A stretch of 9,433 nt of DNA from JBLHKE01 sp047619485 (GTDB lineage: Bacteria > Verrucomicrobiota > Verrucomicrobiia > Verrucomicrobiales > DEV007), in contig JBLHKE010000279.1 of the NCBI GenBank assembly GCA_047619485.1, forward strand, positions 1-9,433, in the 5' to 3' direction. The number at the start of each line of letters is the position of its first letter. The first letter of the stretch is position 1. Shown piece after piece: positions 1 through 7,155 of the stretch. The position numbers and the translations under genes were made by a program. The notes beneath the pieces were generated by a model. The model worked only from the letters and a program-made list of their open reading frames with translations. It was not told the origin of the DNA and made no database searches.

Positions 1-173
1 CTCTGCGGCCTAGCCTGGCTCCCCTACCACCGCGCCAGCGAGTTCGAACTTGAAGCTGCGTGGAGGTGAAAAGTGGTGGCAACGTCTCGCTTCTCGGCGA
101 TACCGATGAACTAGCACTGTGGAGCCGCGAATTCTTCGACCTGCTCCTGCCAAGATTGCTTGCTACGCAATGA
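1..173 (+). pseudogene. 3' fragment of an unidentified gene with a one-base frameshift
   Basis: Frame 1 opens at the left edge and reads LCGLAWLPYHRASEFELEAA, then W-R and TGA at 67-69. Dropping back one base at about 61-63 continues a protein-like reading: W-EVKSGGNVSLLGDTDELAL, then WSREFFDLLLPRLLATQ and TGA at 171-173. The simplest reading is loss of one G from a run in TGGGAGGTG, giving TGGAGGTG at 61-68. The two halves have similar composition and join smoothly, which is why I call one broken gene and not two small ORFs. The start lies outside the window. I do not recognise the family and assign no function. A sequencing deletion would look the same. Confidence 0.5.
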
Positions 174-184
174 TGGCTCACTTT

Positions 185-243
185 CACGCCAAGCCACAAA
201 GGCACTAAGATTTCGATTCTTCGTGCCTTTGTGTCTTCGTGCG
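185..243. repeat. Palindromic interspersed repeat (hairpin)
   Basis: The sequence holds an 11-bp perfect inverted repeat, CACAAAGGCAC at 195-205 and GTGCCTTTGTG at 223-233. The pairing extends imperfectly on both sides (CACGCCAAGC to the left, TCTTCGTGCG to the right) around a 17-base loop. It starts 11 bases after the stop of the upstream gene fragment. Sequences of this CACAAAGGCACTAAG / CTTCGTGCCTTTGTG type are familiar to me as dispersed intergenic repeats in environmental bacterial genomes; that is recollection, not a search. It could act as a transcription terminator or mRNA-stabilising hairpin, but no T-run follows, so an intrinsic terminator role is not supported. Confidence 0.7.
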
Positions 244-296
244 AACTATCTTCATTGCAAAGAATAACCACCAGCATGCCTCCCGAAGAAACCTAA

Positions 297-317
297 GGGC
301 TTGTCAGAAAATAAGTC
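297..317 (+). repeat. Left terminal inverted repeat of the MITE-like element
   Basis: It begins GGGCTTGTCAG, identical over 11 bases to the reverse complement of the right end. It then differs at position 12 (A against T) and position 19 (G against C). Confidence 0.75.
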
Positions 318-432
318 ATACAAAGATGCGCAGGAATTTTAGCCAGCACCAAGGCAGATTTCAGCGATTATAGCGGGCTATTTGAGTTGGAAGCTAACGT
401 GGGTGATGGCCAAAATAACCAGCAGATTGTAG

Positions 433-453
433 GAGTTATTTACTGACAAGCCC
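433..453 (-). repeat. Right terminal inverted repeat of the MITE-like element
   Basis: It ends CTGACAAGCCC on the plus strand, the mirror of the left end, and is followed directly by TAA, which also precedes the left end. Confidence 0.75.
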
Positions 454-456
454 TAA

Positions 457-839
457 GTATCTACCACCCCAACGATATACGACTCCCTCGGCTCCTTCCC
501 GCTGATCCTCGCAGCAACATTCGCGCTCGCAATCATCACCCTCCTCATCATCGGCATTATCAAACGCAAACACCGCGATTCTATCGACCGCTGCCTGCTG
601 CTGCTCTTCGTCGTCGCCGCGATCGCCTACCTCACCGGCGTCATCCGCTCATCCACCCACTCTGCCCTAATTCAGAAGATGCTCAGTCAGGTGGGAGGTA
701 TCGATCCCTCCTCTCTTGCCTACGACCAGTTTCTGATAGGATTGGAACGCCTATTTTCTCTTGGGTCGCAGTCTTCGGACTGCTAGCCGCCGGACTGCTC
801 ATCCTGTTCAGAAAGCCTTATTCCACAGATCCGAGCTAG
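457..839 (+). pseudogene. Frameshifted small membrane protein gene, start lost at a MITE
   Basis: After the in-frame TAA at 454-456, one frame is open and strongly hydrophobic. It gives SFPLILAATFALAIITLLII at roughly 493-552, a short basic stretch (KRKHRDSIDR), then LLLLFVVAAIAYLTGVI at about 598-648. It goes on to a soluble loop containing GGIDPSSLAYDQ and stops at TAG 784-786. From about 741 the frame one base back carries a third hydrophobic helix (SWVAVFGLLAAGLLILFRKP) and ends at TAG 837-839. A one-base deletion near 735-760 explains this, and the intact product would have three membrane segments. The layout recalls MotA/TolQ/ExbB-like proteins only loosely, so I do not name it. No start codon remains after the MITE. 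An ATG at 276 reads M-P-P-E-E-T and hits the TAA beside the element. Confidence 0.55.
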
Positions 840-860
840 TTCAGGGGCGCTCATAATCCC

Positions 861-887
861 TTGACCCCCCCGGCGATCACCTATAGC
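861..887 (+). promoter_or_regulatory. Candidate sigma-70-type promoter for lpxC-fabZ
   Basis: TTGACC (861-866) and TATAGC (882-887) resemble -35 and -10 boxes. The 15-base spacer is shorter than the usual 17, and a C7 run lies between them. The position, about 20 bases before the ATG, is sensible. This is weak support by sequence match alone. Confidence 0.28.
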
Positions 888-909
888 TCTCAAGCTCGAA
901 ATTTCCTTT

Positions 910-2223
910 ATGTCTAGCCCGAAACAACAGACTCTCGCTGGTCCAGCCAGCCTCGCCGGAACCTCTCTCCACACGGGTGCAAAAGTCACCCTGACGATGA
1001 AGCCGGCGCCGGCCAACAACGGCATCATCTTCCGGCGCATCGACCTCGATGACCAACCCTTCATCCCAGCCTGCGTCAGCAACGTCCAGAAGGTCGAACG
1101 CGCCACCACCCTGGCCGTCGGCTCGGTCAAGGTCCACACCGTCGAGCACGTCATTTCGGCCCTCGCCGGCATGGGGGTCGACAACGCCATCATCGAGATG
1201 GACGCCAACGAACCACCGATCGGCGACGGCTCCTCCACCCCATTTGTCGAGTGTATCAAAAAAGCCGGCATCGAGGAACAGGACGAGCTGCGCGGCGTGT
1301 TCGAAATCCGCGAGCCAATCCACATCGAAGTCGGTGACGGTTCCCTTATCACCATCGTCCCGGACAAAAAATTCCGCGTGTCCTGCACCCAGGTCGGACC
1401 CGACGGGCGCATGACCCAGTACTACTCCACCGAAGTCACGCCGGAGATCTACGAGAAAGAAATCGCCCCCGCGCGCACCTTCGTTTTCTACGAAGACGTC
1501 AAGCCTCTACTCGACAAGGGCTTGATCAAAGGCGGCTCGCTAGAGAACGCCGTCGTCGTGCGCGACGAGTCGGTGATGAGCAAAGAACCACTGCGCTTCA
1601 AAGAAGAATTCGCCCGCCACAAGATCCTCGACATGATCGGCGACCTCATGCTCTCCGGAAAACGCATCATGGGACACGTCATCGCCGTGAAACCCGGTCA
1701 CGGCCCGAACACCCAGATGGCCGCGCGCCTCAAGAAGGAATACGGCAGCATCCTCGCCATGACGCCACCCGTCCTGATCCCAACTGGCGAAGGTGCGATG
1801 GACATCAACGAGGTCATGCAGGTCCTGCCGCACCGCTACCCGTTCCTGATGCTCGACCGCATCGTGAAATTTGAGGGTGACAACAAGTGCACCGGCGTGA
1901 AATCGGTCACCATGAACGAGCCGTATTTCCAGGGTCACTTCCCCGGCCACCCGGTGATGCCCGGCGTCCTCCAGATCGAGGCCATGGCGCAACTCGCCAG
2001 CATCGTCCTGCTACGCAAGCCCGAGAACCAAGGCAAGATCGGTTACTTTATGAGCGCGGACAAAGTAAAGTTCCGCAAACCGGTGTTCCCCGGCGACACC
2101 CTGTTCATCGAGGGCGAGGTGCTCAAAGTGCGCGGATCCATCGGCATGGCCAGCTGCCGCTGCTTCGTCAACGACCAGTGCGTCTCGGAGGGCGAGCTAA
2201 AGTTCGCGCTGATGTCGCACTAG
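910..2223 (+). CDS. lpxC-fabZ: Bifunctional UDP-3-O-acyl-GlcNAc deacetylase / (3R)-hydroxyacyl-ACP dehydratase (LpxC-FabZ fusion)
   Basis: This cytoplasmic enzyme joins the zinc deacetylase LpxC, the committed step of lipid A synthesis, to FabZ, which dehydrates 3-hydroxyacyl-ACP in fatty-acid elongation. Both compete for the hydroxyacyl-ACP pool. LpxC covers residues 1-285. Expected zinc ligands are H80 (in HTVEH, with E79 as base), H237 and D241 (in HKILDMIGD), with D245 and H264 (KPGHGPN) as further active-site residues. FabZ covers about 297-437, starting INEVMQVLPHRYPFLMLDRI. Its catalytic pair would be H343 in GHFPGHPVMPG and E357 in QIEAMAQ, 14 residues apart as in E. coli FabZ (H49/E63). 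The 437 residues are about the sum of the two families. The ATG at 910 gives the usual N-terminus (QQTLAGPASLAGTSLHTG), though no clear Shine-Dalgarno precedes it. Such fusions are known in Bacteroidetes and PVC bacteria. No lpxA follows here. Confidence 0.97.
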   Translation: MSSPKQQTLAGPASLAGTSLHTGAKVTLTMKPAPANNGIIFRRIDLDDQPFIPACVSNVQKVERATTLAVGSVKVHTVEHVISALAGMGVDNAIIEMDANEPPIGDGSSTPFVECIKKAGIEEQDELRGVFEIREPIHIEVGDGSLITIVPDKKFRVSCTQVGPDGRMTQYYSTEVTPEIYEKEIAPARTFVFYEDVKPLLDKGLIKGGSLENAVVVRDESVMSKEPLRFKEEFARHKILDMIGDLMLSGKRIMGHVIAVKPGHGPNTQMAARLKKEYGSILAMTPPVLIPTGEGAMDINEVMQVLPHRYPFLMLDRIVKFEGDNKCTGVKSVTMNEPYFQGHFPGHPVMPGVLQIEAMAQLASIVLLRKPENQGKIGYFMSADKVKFRKPVFPGDTLFIEGEVLKVRGSIGMASCRCFVNDQCVSEGELKFALMSH

Positions 2224-2643
2224 GCGAAGCGGCCGATCGCCGTTCCACTGTGATCGAAACGGCGCGAACGAAATAGCCGCCGCCGCGACGCCAGCCAGCA
2301 CAATCGCGATCGTCAGGGCAAGCCCGTGCTCGTGGTTGCGGATCAACCAGCCACCGATCCCAATCAGGTGACCGGCCACCAACAACACATAGATCCTCAG
2401 CCCCACTCTGGACGGGGTTTTGAACATCAACAAAAAGACGCACCCATACCAGCCGAGAACCCCTGGGATCATCAGCAGCGGATGGAGTCGCAGCGCCACC
2501 CAAACGATCGGGTTCGCCTCGATCAACGCACCACGATCACCCGCCCAATACGCCTCCGGCTGGTAGTAGAGAGTTACAAAAACATCGGTCAGACTGAGCA
2601 CAAACGGCACCGCCGCCAGCCTGAAATAACGGGAGATATTCAT
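2197..2643 (-). CDS. Small integral membrane protein, DUF5658-like
   Basis: The 148-residue product starts MNISRYFRLAAVPFVLSLTD and has four hydrophobic segments, at about residues 8-27, 52-75, 82-101 and 107-128. The first helix carries an Asp-x-x-x-Thr pattern (D20, T24) and is followed by a loop ending in EANP. This D-T-EANP arrangement reminds me of the DUF5658 family of unknown function; that assignment is moderate. I chose the ATG at 2641-2643, not the ATG 13 codons upstream, because the longer form adds a non-hydrophobic Gly/Cys/Pro stretch before a natural membrane-protein start. Neither start has a good ribosome site. The gene faces lpxC-fabZ, and its last 27 bases overlap the end of that gene. 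No function can be assigned. Confidence 0.72.
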   Translation of the reverse strand: MNISRYFRLAAVPFVLSLTDVFVTLYYQPEAYWAGDRGALIEANPIVWVALRLHPLLMIPGVLGWYGCVFLLMFKTPSRVGLRIYVLLVAGHLIGIGGWLIRNHEHGLALTIAIVLAGVAAAAISFAPFRSQWNGDRPLRLVRHQREL

Positions 2644-2752
2644 CACTGATAAGTCACCGCAACCCGCCGGCCAACCACGCATTGATCGCGGCGGGAGTTG
2701 CAGCTTGAGGTTCGGACGGCATTGGGTTTGGTGAGACTATCGAAGAACCCAT

Positions 2753-2989
2753 CTACCTTCCAGCCCAAGGGCCGTGTTTCTTGAGAAGGAAACGCGGATT
2801 GTGACAACTTAGGCTCTGGCCTGATGCCATGAGCACATCCCCGTTTTCTAATGCCAACTTAACCCGCCAGATGCGAGGCACGAACTCTGACCGGATTCCC
2901 TCGATCGACCAGCTCCGCAGCTGGCACCGAAAATCATGCTCCCAAGCCCGCTCCCCAGATTCGCTCGGGTCGTTGAGGGCGTCGAGCAT
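2753..2989 (-). CDS. Possible small hypothetical protein, 78 aa
   Basis: The open frame runs ATG (2989) to TAG (2753) and gives a mixed, soluble-looking product with Trp-rich segments (CQLRSWSIEG, PRIWRVKLALENGDV). The frame stays open ten codons above the ATG (RHPLSIAETT), to a TAA, so the true start is uncertain. It is the only reasonable coding candidate in the 498-base gap between the small membrane gene and the large exported-protein gene. A plus-strand frame at 2829-3053 covers the same DNA and looks worse. I do not recognise a family, and the ORF could be chance or the tail of a lost gene. The rest of the gap shows nothing beyond a candidate promoter at its right end. Confidence 0.3.
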   Translation of the reverse strand: MLDALNDPSESGERAWEHDFRCQLRSWSIEGIRSEFVPRIWRVKLALENGDVLMASGQSLSCHNPRFLLKKHGPWAGR

Positions 2990-3086
2990 GGTCGTCTCCG
3001 CGATCGAGAGCGGGTGGCGTTACCCCCAATCTCAGTTACTCACAACCCCGTAGCCCACAAGCGGCAAGCCAGGCCCAAAACGTGAC

Positions 3087-3115
3087 TTTACTGGCCGCAC
3101 GCCTCCCATTAGAAT
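3087..3115 (+). promoter_or_regulatory. Candidate promoter of the large exported-protein gene
   Basis: TTTACT (3087-3092) and TAGAAT (3110-3115) match the -35 and -10 consensus at 4 of 6 and 5 of 6 positions with an ideal 17-base spacer. Transcription would start near 3122, about 20 bases before the ATG at 3142. This position also argues against the upstream ATG at 3082 as the start, since it would lie before the promoter. Confidence 0.38.
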
Positions 3116-3141
3116 CTCCTTCCAATACCCACCCGATAACC

Positions 3142-6100
3142 ATGATCCAATCCCTTATCTTAACTTTTCTACTCGTCGCCTCGGCGGCGTTCTCCAACGC
3201 ACAGCAGATCTTCAACGGGGAGAACCTCGATGGCTGGGAGGGCAATCCGGCTCTCTGGCGCGTCGAGAATGGCTCGATCGTCGGCGAGACCACCGCTGAG
3301 AAGAACACCGATGGCAACACCTTCCTCATCTGGAAAGGCGGCGAGCTGGGAGATTTCACGATCTCTCTAAAAGCGCGCATCACCGGCAAAAACAACTCTG
3401 GTATCCAATACCGCTCGAAGGTCGTCGACCCGAAGAAGTTTGTCGTGGCCGGCTACCAGATGGACATGCACCCAGCACCGAATTACCTCGGCATGCTCTA
3501 CGAGGAGAAAGGCCGCGGCATCACTGCCGAGCGCGGCCAGCAGGTCATGGTCGACGCGAACGGCAAGAAACACGTCATCGGTAAGGTCGACATGGCCGAC
3601 AAGATCGATCTCACGCAGTGGAATGACTACCGGATCCAGGCGCGCGGCAACCGCATCGAACACTACGTCAACAACAAGCTTACCGCACGCATCATCGACA
3701 ACCAAATCGACAAGCGATCGCTCGCCGGGATCCTCGCACTCCAGCTGCACGCCGGCTCACCGATGCGTGCCGAATTCAAGGACATCGTCCTGCGCAACAC
3801 GCCAGCCAAACGCGTGACCAAAGCCGCGGCCACCAGCAAGGTGACACCGGCGAAGCAAGCACCCAAGTCCCTCGCAAAGATCACGCCACCACCAAGCCCT
3901 CAGTGGATCTGGACCAGCAAGTCTGCCAAGAACGAGACCATCTACGCACGACGCCAGTGGACACTCAGCGCACCGATGAAGTCTGCCAAATTGACGATCA
4001 CCTGCGACAACGGATTCACCGCATTCATCAACGGCCAGAAACTCGGCGGCGGCAACGAGTGGTCGAACCGCTACGAATTTGAGCTGAAGAAGCACCTGCG
4101 AAATGGCGACAACGTGCTCGCGATCGAGGCGAACAATGAGGGCAGCCAAGCCGGGCTTGTCGCCCAGATCGATCTGGTCGACGCGAAAAACAATCGCGCA
4201 GTGATCGTCACCGACAAGGAGTGGCACGTCACCAGCAAGAAAGCCGAAGGCTGGATGGCACCGAGCATCAATACCGACGGTTGGGCGCGACCAGTTATCA
4301 TCGGCAAGATGGGCGACGGCCCATGGGGTGACGTTTTCTCCGGGAAAAAAGCCTCCGCAAATCCGAGTGGTAACACCAAGCCACGCGTGCCGGAAGGTTT
4401 CGCAATCGAAAAGCTCTATGACGTCCCTAAAGCACAGCAGGGCTCCTGGGTGTCGATGGCCGTCGATGCAAAAGGACGCCTCTACTGTGGCGACCAAGGC
4501 AAGCAGGGAATCTTCCGCATCACCCTCGGAGCCAGCGGTGATGAACCCATCATCGAAAAAATCCCCGCTGATATCAGCGGCGCACATGGTCTCCTCTGGG
4601 CCTTCGACTCCCTCTACGTATGCCTCAACGGCGGTAAACTCGGCAGCGGGCTCTACCGCATCACCGACTCGGACGGCGACGACAAACTCGACAAAGTTCA
4701 GGAGCTGCGCCGCATGCAAGGCGGAGGCGAACACGGCCCTCACGCTGTGGTGCTCGCACCAGATGGCGAGAGCCTGTTCGTCTTGGGTGGCAACCATACC
4801 AGACCTCCAAACCCAGAGACCTCCGCGGTGGTGAAGAACTACGCCGAGGACCAGTTGCTACCACGCATGCCCGATGCACGCGGCCATGCGAGCAGCATCC
4901 GCGCACCCGGCGGCTGGATCGCGCGCACTGATAAAGACGGCAAATCGTTCGAACTCTACTCAGCCGGATTCCGCAACCAGTACGACATCGCCTTCAACGC
5001 CGACGGCGAGATGTTCACCTACGATTCCGACATGGAGTGGGACATCGGCACGCCGTGGTACCGACCGACCCGCATCTACCACGTCACCAGCGGCTCGGAG
5101 TTCGGCTGGCGCACTGGCACTGGCAAATTCCCAGCCTGGTATCCTGACACCCTACCACCAGCGCTTGACGTTGGCCCTGGATCACCCACCGGCGTCGTCT
5201 CTGGCCTCGGTGCAAAATTCCCTGTGAAATACCAGGACGCGATCTACGCCTTCGACTGGACTTACGGCACGATCTACGCCTTACATCTGACACCGAAAGG
5301 TGCCAGCTACGACGTCACGAAGGAAGAGTTCGTGGTCGGCGTGCCGCTCAATGTCACCGATGGGGTGATCGGCAAAGACGGCCACTTCTACTTCGCCGTC
5401 GGCGGACGCGGCACCAACTCCGCGCTCTACCGGGTGACCTATGTCGGCAAGGAGCCGACCGACTGGCAGCCGCGCGGCAACAAGCTCGCCATAGGATCCC
5501 GTGAGACACGCAAGGCAATGGAGCAGTTTCACGGCAAGCAAGTGCCCGGTGCCATCGACAAGATCTGGCCAAAACTCGGCCACGAGGATCGCTTCATCCG
5601 CTTCGCCGCACGCGTCGCACTCGAACACCAACCAGTCAGCGACTGGTCGGAGAGGGCGCTTCTAGAAACAAGCACCCAGCCTGCTCTATCAGCCCTGCTC
5701 GCACTCGCACGCCAAGGAGATAAGTCGCTACAACCGAGGCTCATCGAAGCCATCTCTGGGCTACCGGCCGCCGAGATGGATGAGGCACAGAAGCTCGAAC
5801 TGCTACGCGTCCTCGGCCTCGCCATCATCCGCATGGGCCAGCCACCTGCTGAAGTTGCCGAGCAGATCATCACCGCCATCTCGCCCTACTACCCGGCTGC
5901 CAGCGATGCCCTCAACCGCGAGCTAGTGGCAATGTTAGTCATACTCGGCGACCCGAGCGTCGTGGCGAAGACCGTCCCGCTCCTCAACCAGGAGGCGAGC
6001 ACCGCCGAAGGCCTGGTACTCTCCGACGAACTCCTCAATCGCTCAGGCTACGGCAAGGCTTTCGCCCAGACCCAGGATTCTAACCCGCAACGCCAGCAGA

Positions 6101-6711
6101 TCTGGTACGCCTATGCGCTGAAGAACGCCACCTCCGGCTGGACACCAGCACTGCGCAAAGACTTCTTCACCTGGTTCGCCAAGGCGAGGAACTTCAAAGG
6201 TGGCAACAGCTTCGTCGGCTTCCTCGACAACTTCCGCAAGGAGGCACTCGCAGAAATTTCCGATCCAAAAGAACGCGCCGCGATGGACGAACTCAGCAAA
6301 CAAAAAATCGCCCTCATCCCCGAAGGCTACGAGAACGCGCGCAAGATCGACGTCGGCGCCAAGGTCGGCATGAAGTTCGACAAGGAATTGCTGGAGGCCC
6401 AGGCCGGCGAGAAGATCGCCATCGTCCTGCTCAACAACGACCCGACCGGGATCATGCACAACCTTGCCGTCTGCACGCCAGGCAGTCGCGAAAAAGTCGT
6501 CGCCGCTTCTCTGAAAATCGGCCCGAAAGCGATCGAGCAGAACTTCGTACCCGACATCCCTGAGGTGCTCGCTTCGACGCCACAGGTCGCGCCAGGAAGA
6601 AAATACACTCTCTACATGACCGCCCCGAGCGAACCTGGCGACTACCCCTACGTCTGCACCTACCCAGGCCACGGACAACTCATGCATGGTGTGCTGAAGG
6701 TGAAGAAGTAG
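3142..6711 (+). CDS. Exported DUF1080 / beta-propeller / cupredoxin multidomain protein
   Basis: This 1189-residue protein begins with a signal peptide (MIQSLILTFLLVASAAFSNA, likely cut after A20), which fixes the start at 3142. Domains in order: DUF1080 / 3-keto-disaccharide hydrolase-like, about 22-218 (IFNGENLDGWEG to FKDIVLRN); a Lys/Ala/Pro linker, 220-252; a galactose-binding-like sandwich, about 254-400 (WIWTSKSAKN, CDNGFTAFINGQ); a sorbosone-dehydrogenase-like beta-propeller, about 414-775, with EHGPH at 530-534; a helical, HEAT-like stretch, about 790-1070; and a C-terminal type-1 copper domain. Copper ligands would be H1106 (MHN), C1172, H1177 and M1181, with the azurin/auracyanin spacing C-x4-H-x3-M. 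No CxxCH haem motif occurs, although related PVC proteins often carry a cytochrome c domain. I infer periplasmic oxidation of a sugar derivative with electrons passed to copper; substrate unknown. Two short genes follow without a gap. Confidence 0.93.
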   Translation: MIQSLILTFLLVASAAFSNAQQIFNGENLDGWEGNPALWRVENGSIVGETTAEKNTDGNTFLIWKGGELGDFTISLKARITGKNNSGIQYRSKVVDPKKFVVAGYQMDMHPAPNYLGMLYEEKGRGITAERGQQVMVDANGKKHVIGKVDMADKIDLTQWNDYRIQARGNRIEHYVNNKLTARIIDNQIDKRSLAGILALQLHAGSPMRAEFKDIVLRNTPAKRVTKAAATSKVTPAKQAPKSLAKITPPPSPQWIWTSKSAKNETIYARRQWTLSAPMKSAKLTITCDNGFTAFINGQKLGGGNEWSNRYEFELKKHLRNGDNVLAIEANNEGSQAGLVAQIDLVDAKNNRAVIVTDKEWHVTSKKAEGWMAPSINTDGWARPVIIGKMGDGPWGDVFSGKKASANPSGNTKPRVPEGFAIEKLYDVPKAQQGSWVSMAVDAKGRLYCGDQGKQGIFRITLGASGDEPIIEKIPADISGAHGLLWAFDSLYVCLNGGKLGSGLYRITDSDGDDKLDKVQELRRMQGGGEHGPHAVVLAPDGESLFVLGGNHTRPPNPETSAVVKNYAEDQLLPRMPDARGHASSIRAPGGWIARTDKDGKSFELYSAGFRNQYDIAFNADGEMFTYDSDMEWDIGTPWYRPTRIYHVTSGSEFGWRTGTGKFPAWYPDTLPPALDVGPGSPTGVVSGLGAKFPVKYQDAIYAFDWTYGTIYALHLTPKGASYDVTKEEFVVGVPLNVTDGVIGKDGHFYFAVGGRGTNSALYRVTYVGKEPTDWQPRGNKLAIGSRETRKAMEQFHGKQVPGAIDKIWPKLGHEDRFIRFAARVALEHQPVSDWSERALLETSTQPALSALLALARQGDKSLQPRLIEAISGLPAAEMDEAQKLELLRVLGLAIIRMGQPPAEVAEQIITAISPYYPAASDALNRELVAMLVILGDPSVVAKTVPLLNQEASTAEGLVLSDELLNRSGYGKAFAQTQDSNPQRQQIWYAYALKNATSGWTPALRKDFFTWFAKARNFKGGNSFVGFLDNFRKEALAEISDPKERAAMDELSKQKIALIPEGYENARKIDVGAKVGMKFDKELLEAQAGEKIAIVLLNNDPTGIMHNLAVCTPGSREKVVAASLKIGPKAIEQNFVPDIPEVLASTPQVAPGRKYTLYMTAPSEPGDYPYVCTYPGHGQLMHGVLKVKK

Positions 6712-7155
6712 GTGTGCTACACGCTCTACATCGCATCGAACCAAAAGCTCCCTGACATCGCACCGGAAGATCTCTCTGAAGTCGATCTGGACAAACCAGA
6801 CTAGCTTTCGAAAATATCGTTCTCCGTCGAACCCCTAGACGAACACCAGGCAGTCGTCCGCGGAAAATTCGAAGAGCCAGAGGTCAAATATGTAGGCGGT
6901 TACGGAAGTTGCGGGTGCGGCTTCAACGAATTCATCCTGCGAGGGTATGAAGACGACGACGGCTCACGAGCCGCGGCCACCCGCTCCCGCAGGGAACTGC
7001 GCGACTACATTGAGGAAAACCACGTCACCACTCTCTACGGTTGCTGGAGCGGCGATGAAAAACTAGCGCCAACAGAGCACCTGCCGATCTCACACGCAGA
7101 CGTCACCGACTGGGAATTCGAGTTCCCGCAGGGCGCCATCATAAAAATTGGATGA
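6712..7155 (+). pseudogene. Conserved cysteine-containing protein of unknown function, interrupted by an amber codon
   Basis: Directly after the TAG of the previous gene, the frame starting GTG at 6712 reads (V)CYTLYIASNQKLPDIAP, meets TAG at 6802-6804 (codon 31), and then continues open for 116 codons to TGA at 7153-7155. The part beyond the stop is clearly protein-like (FSVEPLDEHQAVVRGKF, GGYGSCGCGFNEFILRGYED, WEFEFPQGAIIKIG). Both CYTLYIAS at the N-terminus and the CGCGF motif (C67, C69) belong, as I recall, to one widespread uncharacterised family of small bacterial proteins, so the halves are one gene of about 147 codons. C2, C67, C69 and C111 could bind a metal; that is conjecture. The last bases overlap the next start in ATGA, so the pair was translationally coupled. 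TGG to TAG is the simplest cause. The GTG start may itself be a changed ATG. Confidence 0.7.

Larger units (their letters stand above)
297..453. mobile_element. MITE-like fold-back element, 157 bp
   Basis: The ends are inverted repeats: 297-317 starts GGGCTTGTCAG and matches the reverse complement of 433-453 at 19 of 21 positions. Weaker symmetry continues inward, with ATTTT-GCCA-CACC blocks in both arms. A small palindrome, ATAGC-GG-GCTAT at 370-381, sits at the exact centre, so the whole element can fold into one long imperfect hairpin. TAA lies directly outside both ends (294-296 and 454-456). The direct repeat can be read as long as CCTAAG (292-297 and 452-457), so the target duplication is 3-6 bp. 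No transposase reading frame fits inside. A TNA or YTAR target would suit mobilisation by an IS5-superfamily transposase, but that is inference. It lies at the 5' edge of the broken membrane-protein gene. Confidence 0.75.

Noticed and set aside
3757..4797. Long minus-strand open frame (346 codons) opposite the exported-protein gene
   Set aside because: It is a shadow of the high-G+C codon pattern on the plus strand. The plus-strand protein has recognisable domains across the whole stretch, and the antisense product has none.
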